Source: an uncultured Bacteroides sp.
Lineage (GTDB): Bacteria; Bacteroidota; Bacteroidia; Bacteroidales; Bacteroidaceae
DNA: 64,000 nucleotides
Assembly: GCA_949289345.1 (NCBI GenBank)
Contig: CASENS010000006.1
Location: 26,775 to 90,774, forward strand
Reading direction: 5' to 3'
In this document: in pieces, positions 52,284-61,713 of the stretch
How the letters are laid out: every line of letters begins with the position of its first letter
How positions within the stretch are numbered: position 1 is the first letter of the stretch
Notes under the pieces: model-generated
Told to the model about the DNA's origin: nothing
What the model saw: the letters and a program-made list of their open reading frames with translations, nothing else
Database searches by the model: none
Position numbers and translations under genes: made by a program

Positions 52284-52933
52284 TGTTCGGCTTTCTTTTT
52301 GTCAACTATCGCATCAATAACCGCCACAGCAGTTATGTTTACGATGTCGCGCACACTGCTTTCAAAGTCAGTGAAATGAATAGGCTTGTTCAGTCCCATC
52401 TGTATCGGCCCGATAAGCTCGGCGTCAGTATTCATGGCCTGCAGCAGTTTGTATCCTGAATTGGCAGAGCTTAAGTTGGGGAACACCAAGGTGTTGACGT
52501 CCTTACCCAGGAGACGGGTGAAAGGATACTTTTTGTCACGCATCTCACGGTTCATAGCGAAGTTCACCTGCATTTCGCCGTCAATGGCCAAATCAGGATA
52601 GTGCTGCTGCATATAGTCCACCGCCTCGTGCACTTTCACCGGACTACCTTCCGTATCGGTGCCGAAATTGCTGTAACTCAGCATAGCCATCACAGGTGTA
52701 TGATTGAAGAAGCGTACTGTATGTTCCGTCAAGCGGGCTACGTCGATGAGCGTATTTGTGTCCGGATGACGATTGATAAGCGTGTCGGCCAGGAAGAAAG
52801 TCCCCTTCTTGGAGTTGAGGATGTGCATCGTGGCAAAGTGCTTATAAGCGGGCTGTATGCCAATGACCTCCTTGGCCACCTTGATGGTGTTGCTACTTGG
52901 TGTAAAGACCTGTAATGAAGGCGTCAGCCTCAC
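52280..52933 (-). pseudogene. maeB: Detached C-terminal part of malic enzyme (phosphotransacetylase-like domain)
   Basis: The last ~205 residues of maeB, from [20 protein letters not shown] onward, lie in a different frame from the rest. The sequence (ATMHILNSKKGTFFLADTLINRHPD, GMNT-type end NTDAELIGPIQMGLNKPIHF) continues the phosphotransacetylase-like domain that is fused to malic enzymes in this phylum. The apparent start at 52933 is out of frame with the family and has no ribosome site, so this piece is probably not made by itself. The original gene would span 52280-54563. Confidence 0.8.
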
Positions 52934-54563
52934 CCGTCTCCACCATCATCATGCCGAAATAGTTGCGTTCGAACATCTTGTCGTTGGCTTCCTCGTAAGT
53001 GACACCTTCGCGGGCACGCTTTTCAGCCAGGATACGAGCATAGCGCTCGCGACGGGGAGCCTCATCCGGGTGGCGCAAATTGACAACCTCGATACCGTCC
53101 AGCGTCAGGTTGAGTTTCTTGGCCATCTTGGCGATAAGCTCGTCGTTACCAAGCAAAATGGGATGGCAGATACCTTCCGCCTTGGCTTCTGCCGCAGCCT
53201 TGAGCATCTTAGGATGGGTACCTTCCGCAAAGACCACACGCTGTGGATTACTGCGGGCTATCTCATAAAGCTGAGCGGTCAACTTGCTTTCGTACCCCAT
53301 CAGTTCCAGCAGATGTTGCTTATAAGCGTCCCAGTCCTCAATAGGAGTACGCGCCACACCGCTCTCCATGGCAGCACGAGCCACGGCAGACGACACTTCA
53401 GTAATGAGGCGCGGGTCAACCGGTTTCGGGATAAAATAATCACGGCCAAAGGTCAAATCGTTCACATGATAAGCATTGTTCACCACATCGGGAACGGGCT
53501 GCTTTGCCAGGCCCGCTATAGCGCGCACGGCCGCTATCTTCATCTCTTCGTTAATGGCAGTGGCGTGAGTGTCCAACGCACCGCGGAAGATATAGGGGAA
53601 ACCTATCACATTATTAATCTGGTTCGGATAGTCCGAACGGCCAGTGGCCATCAGCACATCCGGACGAGCGGCAGTGGCATCCTCGTAAGAGATTTCCGGA
53701 GTCGGGTTAGCCAAAGCAAAGACAATAGGATTGGGCGCCATACTACGCACCATGTCTTGCGACAGCACGTTTCCTTTGGAGAGGCCGAGGAACACATCGG
53801 CGCCTTGAATGGCTTCCTCCAGTGTATGGATGTCACGGTCGGTAGCGAAGTAACGCTTCTGTTCGTTCAGCCCCGCACGGTCCTTGCGGATAACGCCCTT
53901 ACTATCCAGCATGACGATATTTTCCAACCGTGCGCCCAGCGAGATGTAAAGCTTCGTACATGACACGGCCGAGGCTCCCGCGCCGTTGACCACGATGCGC
54001 ACATCCTCAATGCGCTTGCCTGCCACTTCGAGCGCATTCAACAGGCCTGCCGAGGAAATGATGGCCGTTCCATGCTGGTCGTCGTGCATCACAGGAATGT
54101 CAAGCTCTTCCTTCAGCCGGCGTTCTATTTCGAAACACTCGGGCGCCTTGATATCCTCCAGGTTGATGCCGCCAAAAGTAGGGGCAATGGCCTTGACCGC
54201 CTCCACGAACTTGTCCGGGTCTTTCTCGTTCACTTCTATGTCGAACACGTCAATGCCTGAGTATATTTTAAACAACAGTCCTTTGCCTTCCATCACCGGT
54301 TTGCCGGCCATGGCGCCAATGTCACCCAAGCCCAGCACGGCGGTTCCATTCGAGATAACGGCCACCAGATTTCCTTTTGCTGTGTACTTGTAAGCATCTT
54401 GAGGATTTTTCTCAATTTCAAGGCAAGGCTCGGCCACGCCGGGCGAATAGGCTAATGAGAGGTCGGTCTGTGTCGTGTAGGGTTTGGTGGGCACCACCTC
54501 GATTTTTCCCGGCTTGCCCATGGAGTGGTAGAGCAAGGCGGCTTCTTTTGTAATCTTTACCAT
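52893..54563 (-). CDS. maeB: NADP-dependent malic enzyme, truncated by frameshift
   Basis: 556 residues ending early at a TAG (52893-52895). It oxidatively decarboxylates malate to pyruvate. The malic enzyme core is intact: [62 protein letters not shown], the Rossmann motif [12 protein letters not shown] and [11 protein letters not shown]. The phosphotransacetylase-like domain starts near residue 430 and is cut after [10 protein letters not shown], where the family continues in another frame. Compared with the expected LYTK-Y-SNTIK, two bases are missing (or one is added) at about 52893-52898. The malic activity could survive. The gene has its own promoter. Confidence 0.88.
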   Translation of the reverse strand: MVKITKEAALLYHSMGKPGKIEVVPTKPYTTQTDLSLAYSPGVAEPCLEIEKNPQDAYKYTAKGNLVAVISNGTAVLGLGDIGAMAGKPVMEGKGLLFKIYSGIDVFDIEVNEKDPDKFVEAVKAIAPTFGGINLEDIKAPECFEIERRLKEELDIPVMHDDQHGTAIISSAGLLNALEVAGKRIEDVRIVVNGAGASAVSCTKLYISLGARLENIVMLDSKGVIRKDRAGLNEQKRYFATDRDIHTLEEAIQGADVFLGLSKGNVLSQDMVRSMAPNPIVFALANPTPEISYEDATAARPDVLMATGRSDYPNQINNVIGFPYIFRGALDTHATAINEEMKIAAVRAIAGLAKQPVPDVVNNAYHVNDLTFGRDYFIPKPVDPRLITEVSSAVARAAMESGVARTPIEDWDAYKQHLLELMGYESKLTAQLYEIARSNPQRVVFAEGTHPKMLKAAAEAKAEGICHPILLGNDELIAKMAKKLNLTLDGIEVVNLRHPDEAPRRERYARILAEKRAREGVTYEEANDKMFERNYFGMMMVETGEADAFITGLYTK

Positions 54564-54601
54564 AGTATATTTTATCTAATTAAGAAATTATCATTCGGAC
54601 G

Positions 54602-54609
54602 CAAAATTA
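54602..54609 (-). promoter_or_regulatory. Candidate -7 box for maeB
   Basis: The minus strand reads TAATTTTG, 39 bp upstream of the start. Confidence 0.42.
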
Positions 54610-54727
54610 GGGATAATAGTTGAAATCCGTAACATTTTGAGCTTTCTTTTCATAAAATTTGTTATTTAGCCCAGCTGACAGAAGGCACATCTTCCACGCT
54701 CCTCACGCCTCCCAAATGAAGGGGGAA

Positions 54728-55153
54728 TTATTCCCCCTTCAAAAGGAATTCGTCAATAGCCTTTATATAGGTGGCTTTGTCCGCGGCGCCGCTGAAAAGC
54801 CGAGGCATCCCGTCCGTCGGGACAAGCACGAAGAGCGGGATGCTCGTGGCGTTGAACAAGGCGGCCAGTTCCTTTTCCTTATCCACATTCACTTTGTAGA
54901 TATAGATTTTTCCGGCGTATTCCCTGGCCAGTTCCTTCATGACGGGGGCTACACGCCGGCAAGGGCCACACCAGTCGGCATAGAGGTCAATGATGGCGGG
55001 ACGGTCGCCTTTGTATGTCCATCCGGTGGCCTTGTCATCCGTATAGTCGAACACTTTTTCAATGAACATGGCCTTATCCATCACGATGACTTCTTGCGCC
55101 CGGGCAAACAGGCCGCCGATTGCGAAAAGCAGTATGAAGAGATATTTTTTCAT
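54728..55153 (-). CDS. Thioredoxin family protein, exported
   Basis: 141 residues. Signal peptide MKKYLFILLFAIGGLFARAQ, then a thioredoxin fold with the redox site DLYADWCGPCRRVAPVMKELA (WCGPC, about residues 61-65) and the cis-proline segment NATSIPLFVLVP. A periplasmic disulfide reductant or exchanger is likely. It lies 23 bp after the S46 peptidase gene and is probably co-transcribed. Confidence 0.88.
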   Translation of the reverse strand: MKKYLFILLFAIGGLFARAQEVIVMDKAMFIEKVFDYTDDKATGWTYKGDRPAIIDLYADWCGPCRRVAPVMKELAREYAGKIYIYKVNVDKEKELAALFNATSIPLFVLVPTDGMPRLFSGAADKATYIKAIDEFLLKGE

Positions 55154-55176
55154 GATCGCTCCGTATGTTTATAGTT

Positions 55177-57339
55177 TTATTCTACAATATCCAACTCGTC
55201 AATGATGTGCGAGGCTCCGGCATATTTTTCTATTATGAATAAGGTGTAGCGGATGTCCACACAAGCGGCACGCTGGGAAGAGGGACGAAAAGCTATGTCA
55301 CCGGTCAGGCCCTCGTAATTACGGTCGAATGCCGTACCGATAAGTTCGCCGCGGGCATTGAACACAGGGCTTCCGGAGTTGCCTCCCGTGTTGTCCGTGT
55401 CTACAATGAAGCACACCGGCATGCGTCCGTCCTCCATGGCGTAACGTCCGTAGTCCTTATCACGCCAAAGTTGTTTCAGCTTATCCGGCACCACAAATTC
55501 CCAGTTGTCCGGGTCTTCCTTCTGCATGACGCCGTCCAACGTCGTAAAGCATTCGTTCACCACGCCATCCGCAGGACTGTAGGAAGCCACCTTTCCGTAC
55601 GTAAGGCGCAAGGTGGAGTTGGCATCGGGATAGACAGGCTGCCCGCCGGCTTTGCGGAGGTCCGTCATGCCTTTCACCCAGGTTTTGTGGGCATTGTTGT
55701 AGTTACGGTTCACATCCAGTGTGGCGACAGCTGTCCGTAACAGGCCGTCGGTAATGGAATATTTAAAGAGGACCATCCAGTCGCCGCTTATCTTGTGGAG
55801 ACTGGGCTTTCTGATGAACTTGTCAAAATTCTCCCGACTGCCGAAGATGGAATATTTAAAGCAAGCGTCAATAAAGGCGTCCGTATCGCCTTTGAAACGC
55901 CTGTCTATCACCTTAAAGATGCCGATGCGCTGTTCCTTCGGGATGTAACGGGCATACGTACGCAGCATTTCCTTGCCGACAAGTTTCTCCACCTCGGGAT
56001 AAGGGACGGAAGCGAAATACTTCCCGGCAACCCGCTTCAGGCTGTCGGCCGCGGCACGGACGCGTTCCTTGTCCTTGCTCTTGAGGGCTGTGACCAAGGA
56101 GGCGGTGTTGGGTATGCGCATAAAGTCCAGCGCCGTAACCAACGCTTCCTGGATGGCCTGCTGATGGTAGAGGACAGGACGGCGTTTCTCCACAATGGCA
56201 CGGATGCGGTCGAAAGCGGCCTGGAACGCCGTGTCGCCCGTTTCGCGCCCGTATTGCAACAAGGCTTCCTGTTGCATGCGCTTAGTGTCCAGCACATGGA
56301 GACGCACCAGCCCCTCGTTCATGCCTATCGCGTTTTTCCAATAATTGGCGCTGGAGGCGTATTTGCTGGCGTAGTGTATGCGCACGGCGTCGTTTTTCAG
56401 CATTTGTTCCATCAGCACCCGCTGTCGGGCGCCCCGCACATGCTGCCGCATGAAGTTGGTGGTCTGCATACGCTCCTCCACCTCATCGGAAGTCATGTAG
56501 CGCCAGTTACGCCCCGGAAATCCCATGACGAACGCGAAGTCGCCTTCCTTATAGCCTTGCAGGCTGATGTTGAGATGGCGTTTCACACGCAGAGGCATGT
56601 TTGTGGCCGAATATGCGGCGGGTTCCCCATCGGGAGCGGCGTAAATGCGGAACAAGGAAAAGTCACCCGTATGCCGGGGCCACATCCAGTTGTCAGTATC
56701 GGCCCCGAACTTGCCTATGCTCGAAGGGGGAGCACCCACCAGGCGGATGTCACTATAGGTTTTCTTTAAAAACGCATAGTATTTGTTGCCTCCGTAAAAC
56801 GCTTTCAGTTCCAGCGAATATCCGGCCGTAAGGACTATGCCCTCCGAAAGGGCAAAACGCTCGGCCACAGTCTTCAAGTACTTAGGAGACAAATAGTTCG
56901 TCCCCTGAGGGTCCGGGTCCTTCTCCAGCTGCGCCAGCACGTAGGGCGTCACGTCCATGATACGGTCAATGAAAGTGACGGAAAGCCCCTTGCAAGGCAG
57001 TTCCTCCCGCCGGCTCATGGCCCAGAAGCCGTCAGTCAGGTAATCGTGTTCCACGCTGCTGTGCTGTTGGATTGAGCCATAGCCGCAATGGTGGTTGGTC
57101 AGCACCAAGCCTTCGGCCGAAATCACCTCGCCCGTACAGCCTCCCCCAAAGTGGACCACGGCGTCTTTCAGCGCAATGCCTTCGGGGTTGTATATTTCCT
57201 CTATGGGAATAAGCAGTCCCAATTCCCGCATGGCGACTTCGTTCTGCTGCTTGAGGTCGGTCAGCATCCACATGCCCTCATCGGCGCGGGCCGCAAGGAG
57301 GGACGAAGCCAGGAGGGCGGTTAAAAACAGTTTCTTCAT
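55177..57339 (-). CDS. S46 family dipeptidyl peptidase, DPP11-like (Asp/Glu-specific)
   Basis: 720 residues. A periplasmic serine exopeptidase releasing dipeptides from oligopeptides. Signal peptide at residues 1-18; chymotrypsin-like triad His in LTNHHCGYG (about 84), Asp in DTDNWMWPRHTGDFS (about 226) and Ser 655 in NTGGNSGSPV, with the helical regulatory domain between. Arg 673 in TAFDRNYEG sits where Porphyromonas DPP11 has the Arg that gives P1 Asp/Glu preference, and DPP7 has Gly; this specificity is inference. The frame extends 108 codons upstream, but the promoter at 57372-57401 and the signal peptide fix the start at 57339. A thioredoxin gene follows in the same operon. Confidence 0.88.
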   Translation of the reverse strand: MKKLFLTALLASSLLAARADEGMWMLTDLKQQNEVAMRELGLLIPIEEIYNPEGIALKDAVVHFGGGCTGEVISAEGLVLTNHHCGYGSIQQHSSVEHDYLTDGFWAMSRREELPCKGLSVTFIDRIMDVTPYVLAQLEKDPDPQGTNYLSPKYLKTVAERFALSEGIVLTAGYSLELKAFYGGNKYYAFLKKTYSDIRLVGAPPSSIGKFGADTDNWMWPRHTGDFSLFRIYAAPDGEPAAYSATNMPLRVKRHLNISLQGYKEGDFAFVMGFPGRNWRYMTSDEVEERMQTTNFMRQHVRGARQRVLMEQMLKNDAVRIHYASKYASSANYWKNAIGMNEGLVRLHVLDTKRMQQEALLQYGRETGDTAFQAAFDRIRAIVEKRRPVLYHQQAIQEALVTALDFMRIPNTASLVTALKSKDKERVRAAADSLKRVAGKYFASVPYPEVEKLVGKEMLRTYARYIPKEQRIGIFKVIDRRFKGDTDAFIDACFKYSIFGSRENFDKFIRKPSLHKISGDWMVLFKYSITDGLLRTAVATLDVNRNYNNAHKTWVKGMTDLRKAGGQPVYPDANSTLRLTYGKVASYSPADGVVNECFTTLDGVMQKEDPDNWEFVVPDKLKQLWRDKDYGRYAMEDGRMPVCFIVDTDNTGGNSGSPVFNARGELIGTAFDRNYEGLTGDIAFRPSSQRAACVDIRYTLFIIEKYAGASHIIDELDIVE

Positions 57340-57371
57340 ATCGTTTATCTTTCCATTGTTTGACATGTCCG

Positions 57372-57401
57372 CAAAGATACACATTCCCTTAAAAACACAA
57401 A
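57372..57401 (-). promoter_or_regulatory. Promoter of the S46 peptidase-thioredoxin operon
   Basis: The minus strand has TTTG (57398-57401), an 18-nt spacer and TATCTTTG (57372-57379), 33 bp upstream of the start. Confidence 0.52.
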
Positions 57402-57572
57402 AGAAGAGCGCGGCAAAATGCGCCATCAACAAGCGCCTTCCCACGGCCCCCCCCAAAGGACGGACAGGCAAAAGCTTCGCAAAGCGCCCGCCTCCTCCAA
57501 ACTTTTCAAGCCCGGAAACGGCCCTTCCGGGGAATGCGCCGGCAAAAACGACACCTCCCGACGGGGGGGAGC

Positions 57573-57599
57573 GGTGACAGTAAGTGACAGTGACAGTAG
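57573..57599. repeat. Left arm of inverted TGACAG repeat
   Basis: Contains three TGACAG units (57575, 57585, 57591). It matches the reverse complement of 57853-57880 at most positions. Confidence 0.65.
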
Positions 57600-57852
57600 A
57601 AATCCGCATCTTACCCCCCCATCCGCCTTCCAAGAGGAGACAGGACGGATGAAGAAAATCCATTTTAATGGAATTGATGATTTATATAATAATAATATAT
57701 ATATGTTATATCAATATTATAAACCGAATAAATATATTCTAATATCAATAGATAATTATACACAATATTGATAGATATATTATACATATAAACCGCCATT
57801 GAAATTATGTTACAGGGCATCTCCGGAAAAGAAACGCTTCTCATGCAAAAAC

Positions 57853-57880
57853 CTACTGTCACCTGTCACCAACTGTCACC
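57853..57880. repeat. Right arm of inverted TGACAG repeat
   Basis: Contains three CTGTCA units (57856, 57863, 57873), inverted relative to the left arm, with about 253 bp between the arms. Confidence 0.65.
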
Positions 57881-58056
57881 ACTGCGGAAGAAGCGGCGGG
57901 ACTCCGCGCAGGCAAAATCCGGACATTAAGAAAGATTTCATATTCATTTTGCCGGATTTCCAATACTTTTTGCTACCTTTACGGTTTGTTGGAGGGATAT
58001 GCCCCCGGCATGCCTCCCATCGCGTGACTTGAAAAAAAGAAAAAACAATATATAAA

Positions 58057-59772
58057 ATGACTCACAAATGGAATTATCGACCCATTACACCCGAACAGGA
58101 AGAAGCAAGCCGAAAGCTGGCAAAAGGATTGGGCATCAGCCCGATACTGAGCCAATTACTTATCGAGCGCGGAATTACGACCGTGGCCTCCGCCCGGAAG
58201 TTCTTCCATCCGCAACTGCCCGACCTGCACGACCCGTTCCTTATGAAGGATATGGACGTGGCGGTGGCGCGCTTGAACCGGGCTATGGGAAAGAAAGAGC
58301 GTATTCTGATATACGGAGACTATGACGTAGACGGCACCACGGCAGTGTCGCTGGTCTACAAGTTTATTCAACAGTTCTATTCGAACATCGACTATTACAT
58401 CCCCGACCGTTACAACGAAGGTTACGGGGTGTCTTTCAAAGGGGTGGACTATGCCGTAGAGACGGGAGTAAACCTGGTTATCGTACTGGATTGTGGCATC
58501 AAGGCCGTGGAAGAAGTGGCCTATGCCAAAGAACGGGGCATTGACTTCATCATCTGCGACCATCATGTGCCCGACGAGGTGATGCCGCCGGCCGTGGCCA
58601 TCCTGAACGCCAAACGGCCGGACAACACCTATCCCTACGCCCACCTGTCGGGCTGCGGAGTAGGCTTTAAGTTCATGCAAGCCTTTGCCATGAGCAACGG
58701 CATTGAATTCCACCACCTCATCCCCCTGCTGGACCTGGTGGCCGTCAGCATCGCGTCGGACATTGTCCCCATCATGGGCGAAAACCGCATTCTGGCCTAC
58801 CACGGACTGAAGCAAATCAACTCCAACCCCAGCGTGGGCCTGAAAGCCATCATTGACGTGTGCGGACTGACCGACAAAGAAATCAGCATCGGTGACATCG
58901 TATTCAAAATCGGCCCGCGCATCAACGCCTCGGGACGCATCCAGAACGGGAAGGAAGCCGTGGACCTGCTTACCGAGAAAGATTTCACCTCGGCGTTGGA
59001 AAAAGCCGGACAGATAAACCAATACAATGAAACGCGCAAGGACCTGGACAAAAGCATGACCGAAGAGGCCAACCACATTGTAGAAGGCTTGGAAGGACTG
59101 GCGGACCGACGCTCCATCGTGCTGTACAACGAGTCCTGGCACCGGGGAGTCATCGGCATCGTGGCCTCGCGTCTGACGGAAATCTATTACCGCCCGGCCG
59201 TGGTGCTGACACGCACCAACGACATGGCCACAGGTTCGGCACGCTCCGTCTCGGGCTTTGACGTCTACAAAGCCATTGAATACTGCCGTGACCTGCTGGA
59301 GAACTTCGGAGGGCACACATACGCGGCCGGCCTTTCCATGAAAGTGGAGAACGTGCCCGCCTTCGCCAAGCGCTTCGAAGAATTTGTAGCCCGGCACATC
59401 CTGCCCGAACAGACATGCGCCGTCATCGGCATCGACGCGGAGATTGACTTCAAGGACATCACCCCCAAGTTCTTCAACGACCTGAAGAAATTCAACCCCT
59501 TCGGCCCCAAGAACGAGAAGCCCGTCTTCTGCACACACCACGTATACGATTACGGCACAAGCAAAGTCGTAGGACGCGAGCAAGAACACATCAAGCTGGA
59601 GCTGGTGGACAACAAGTCAAGCAAAGTGATGAACGGCATCGCCTTCGGCCAAAGCTCGCAAGCGCGTTACATCAAGACAAAACGCGCCTTCGACATCTGC
59701 TACACCATCGAGGAGAACACCCACAAGCATGGCGAAGTCCAGCTCCAGATAGAAGACATCAAACCCTGCTGA
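58057..59772 (+). CDS. recJ: Single-stranded-DNA-specific exonuclease RecJ
   Basis: 571 residues, full length. A 5'-3' ssDNA exonuclease used in recombination and repair. DHH family motifs: motif I RILIYGDYDVDGTTAVSLVYKF (about residues 86-107), VIVLDCGIKAVEEV (motif II), IICDHHVPDE (motif III, DHH), and LSGCGVGFKFMQAF; the DHHA1 part has WHRGVIGIVASRLTEIYYRPAVVLT and FGGHTYAAGLSMK, followed by the OB-fold. recQ starts 5 bp after its stop, so recJ and recQ form an operon. RecJ and RecQ act together in the RecF pathway. Confidence 0.96.
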   Translation: MTHKWNYRPITPEQEEASRKLAKGLGISPILSQLLIERGITTVASARKFFHPQLPDLHDPFLMKDMDVAVARLNRAMGKKERILIYGDYDVDGTTAVSLVYKFIQQFYSNIDYYIPDRYNEGYGVSFKGVDYAVETGVNLVIVLDCGIKAVEEVAYAKERGIDFIICDHHVPDEVMPPAVAILNAKRPDNTYPYAHLSGCGVGFKFMQAFAMSNGIEFHHLIPLLDLVAVSIASDIVPIMGENRILAYHGLKQINSNPSVGLKAIIDVCGLTDKEISIGDIVFKIGPRINASGRIQNGKEAVDLLTEKDFTSALEKAGQINQYNETRKDLDKSMTEEANHIVEGLEGLADRRSIVLYNESWHRGVIGIVASRLTEIYYRPAVVLTRTNDMATGSARSVSGFDVYKAIEYCRDLLENFGGHTYAAGLSMKVENVPAFAKRFEEFVARHILPEQTCAVIGIDAEIDFKDITPKFFNDLKKFNPFGPKNEKPVFCTHHVYDYGTSKVVGREQEHIKLELVDNKSSKVMNGIAFGQSSQARYIKTKRAFDICYTIEENTHKHGEVQLQIEDIKPC

Positions 59773-59777
59773 AGAAC

Positions 59778-61673
59778 GTGCCCGACTACGCATCCATACT
59801 GAAGCAATATTGGGGTTACGACTCCTTCCGGGGCATACAGGAAGACATCATCCGAAGCATCGGCCAAGGGCGTGACACCCTAGGGCTGATGCCTACGGGT
59901 GGCGGGAAGTCCGTCACGTTCCAAGTGCCCGCCTTAGCGCAAGACGGCTTATGCCTGGTCATCACACCACTCATCGCCCTGATGAAAGACCAAGTGCAGA
60001 ACCTAAGGCAGAAAGGCATACGGGCATTGGCCATCCACTCAGGCATGTCGAAGCAAGACATACTCACCACACTGGAAAACGCCATCTTCGGGAACTACAA
60101 GTTTCTCTACATTTCCCCCGAGCGTCTGGCCACCGACATTTTCCGCATCAAGCTGGCCAAGATGAAAATCAGCATGATAACCGTGGACGAAAGCCATTGC
60201 ATCTCACAATGGGGATATGACTTCCGCCCCGCCTACCTGAAGATAGCCGAAGTGCGCCACATGCTTCCAGGCGTCCCCGTCCTAGCCTTGACGGCCACCG
60301 CCACCCCGGAAGTGACAAAAGACATCCAGAAACGGCTGGAGTTCAAGGAAGAGAATGTATTCCGTATGAGTTTCGAACGCCCGAACTTAGCTTACGTAGT
60401 GCGCCGCACGGACAACAAGCCCAAAGAACTTCTGCACCTCCTCCACCGGATGCCCGGCAGCGCCATCATCTACGTGCGCAACCGCCGGCGTACAAAGGAA
60501 GTGACCGAATACCTGATAAGGGAAGGCATCACCGCAGACTTCTACCACGCAGGCTTGGACGATGCCACTAAAGACGTACGCCAACACCGGTGGCAAAAGG
60601 GAGAAAGACGTGTCATGGTGGCCACCAACGCATTCGGCATGGGCATCGACAAACCCGACGTACGCCTGGTAATACACCTCGACCTCCCCGACTCGCCCGA
60701 AGCCTATTTCCAAGAAGCCGGACGCGCCGGACGCGACGGACAGAAAGCCTATGCCATCATACTCTACGCCAAGTCAGACAAGGCCACGCTCCATAGGCGC
60801 ATCCCCGACACGTTTCCGGAGAAAGACTATATATTAGATGTGTACGAGCACCTGCAGTATTATTACCAAATGGCCATGGGCGACGGGCAAGGATGCGTAC
60901 GCGAGTTCGACATCGAAGACTTCTGCCGCAAGTTCAAGCACTTTCCCGTGCCTGTGGACAGCGCACTGAAAATCCTGACCCAAGCCGGCTATATCGAATA
61001 CACCGACGAACAGGACAACGCCTCACGCCTGTCCTTCACCATCGGACGGGAAGAACTCTACAAACTACGGAATTTAGGCGAGCCTACCGACAGGCTTATA
61101 CAAACCGCATTACGCTCGTACACAGGACTCTTCACAGATTATGCATTCATCAACGAAGACTCCCTTGCCATACGTACGGGGCTTACCCGCCAGCAAATAT
61201 ACGAAATGTTGATCCGACTCGACAAATCACACATAGTCAGCTACATCCCCCGTAAAAAGACCTCGTACATCATCTATACGCGCGAACGGATGGACACCGC
61301 CCAAATACGCATCAGCCCAGCCATTTACGAAGAACGGAAAGCCCGCTATGAACGACGCATACAGGCCATGGTGGATTATGTGGAAGAGGACAAGATCTGC
61401 CGCAGCCGCATACTATTGCGCTATTTCGGTGAAAAGAACGAACATGACTGCGGCCAATGCGACGCCTGTATCCGGCATGCGCACCAAGAACAGGACACCC
61501 CCCGCCTGCAACCTGAAGAAATCTGCCAAGCCTTAGCCGGCAATCCGCTTACCCCCGCCGAATTATGTGACAAGCTGAATGCGGATAAAGACCAGTTAAA
61601 CAAAATGTTGCACCAATTGGCCAACGACAACCGCATAATTACCCAAGACGGGATGTTGCTAATTCGGAAATAA
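59778..61673 (+). CDS. recQ: ATP-dependent DNA helicase RecQ
   Basis: 631 residues starting at GTG (59778), 5 bp past recJ. A 3'-5' helicase: motif 0 and Walker A LGLMPTGGGKSVTFQVPAL (about 36-54), Walker B TVDESHCISQWGYDFRPAY (DESH), LALTATATPEV, motif VI QEAGRAGRDGQ. The zinc-binding region is visible (CRSRILLRYFGEKNEHDCGQCDACIRH, with Cys pairs), then a winged-helix. The C-terminus is shorter and lacks a clear HRDC domain, as in the second RecQ type of Bacteroidetes. The TPR gene follows after 40 bp but seems to have its own promoter. Confidence 0.94.
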   Translation: MPDYASILKQYWGYDSFRGIQEDIIRSIGQGRDTLGLMPTGGGKSVTFQVPALAQDGLCLVITPLIALMKDQVQNLRQKGIRALAIHSGMSKQDILTTLENAIFGNYKFLYISPERLATDIFRIKLAKMKISMITVDESHCISQWGYDFRPAYLKIAEVRHMLPGVPVLALTATATPEVTKDIQKRLEFKEENVFRMSFERPNLAYVVRRTDNKPKELLHLLHRMPGSAIIYVRNRRRTKEVTEYLIREGITADFYHAGLDDATKDVRQHRWQKGERRVMVATNAFGMGIDKPDVRLVIHLDLPDSPEAYFQEAGRAGRDGQKAYAIILYAKSDKATLHRRIPDTFPEKDYILDVYEHLQYYYQMAMGDGQGCVREFDIEDFCRKFKHFPVPVDSALKILTQAGYIEYTDEQDNASRLSFTIGREELYKLRNLGEPTDRLIQTALRSYTGLFTDYAFINEDSLAIRTGLTRQQIYEMLIRLDKSHIVSYIPRKKTSYIIYTRERMDTAQIRISPAIYEERKARYERRIQAMVDYVEEDKICRSRILLRYFGEKNEHDCGQCDACIRHAHQEQDTPRLQPEEICQALAGNPLTPAELCDKLNADKDQLNKMLHQLANDNRIITQDGMLLIRK

Positions 61674-61685
61674 TCATTATTTTTG
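61656..61685 (+). promoter_or_regulatory. Promoter of the TPR gene, overlapping the recQ end
   Basis: TTG (61656-61658), a 19-nt spacer and TATTTTTG (61678-61685), 29 bp upstream of the TPR start. Confidence 0.5.
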
Positions 61686-61713
61686 CCCCATTATCAAAAA
61701 GAAGCATACAATT

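Larger units (their letters stand above)
57402..58056. other. Gene-free 655-bp stretch: GC-rich part, then AT-rich island with flanking inverted repeats
   Basis: No convincing gene. The left part (57410-57650) is GC-rich with runs of C and G. The middle (57665-57795) is extremely AT-rich. Inverted TGACAG triplets flank it. The right part leads into recJ; a weak TACCTTTA near 57975-57982 could be its -7 box. Confidence 0.6.

Noticed and set aside
52880-52910. Programmed ribosomal frameshift in maeB
   Set aside because: There is no slippery heptamer, no ribosome-binding-like stimulator and no evident downstream pseudoknot, so mutation or sequence error is likelier.
57340-57663. An N-terminal extension of 108 codons on the S46 peptidase
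   Set aside because: The signal peptide starts at 57339 and a good promoter lies inside the extension. The frame stays open only because the DNA is GC-rich.
57756-57764. DnaA box (TTATACACA) as evidence of a replication origin
   Set aside because: A single box in AT-rich DNA can occur by chance, and dnaA, dnaN or other origin-linked genes are absent.
58156-59589. A 477-codon open frame antisense to recJ
   Set aside because: It lies fully opposite a clear RecJ. Its translation resembles no protein I know and arises from GC-biased third positions of recJ.
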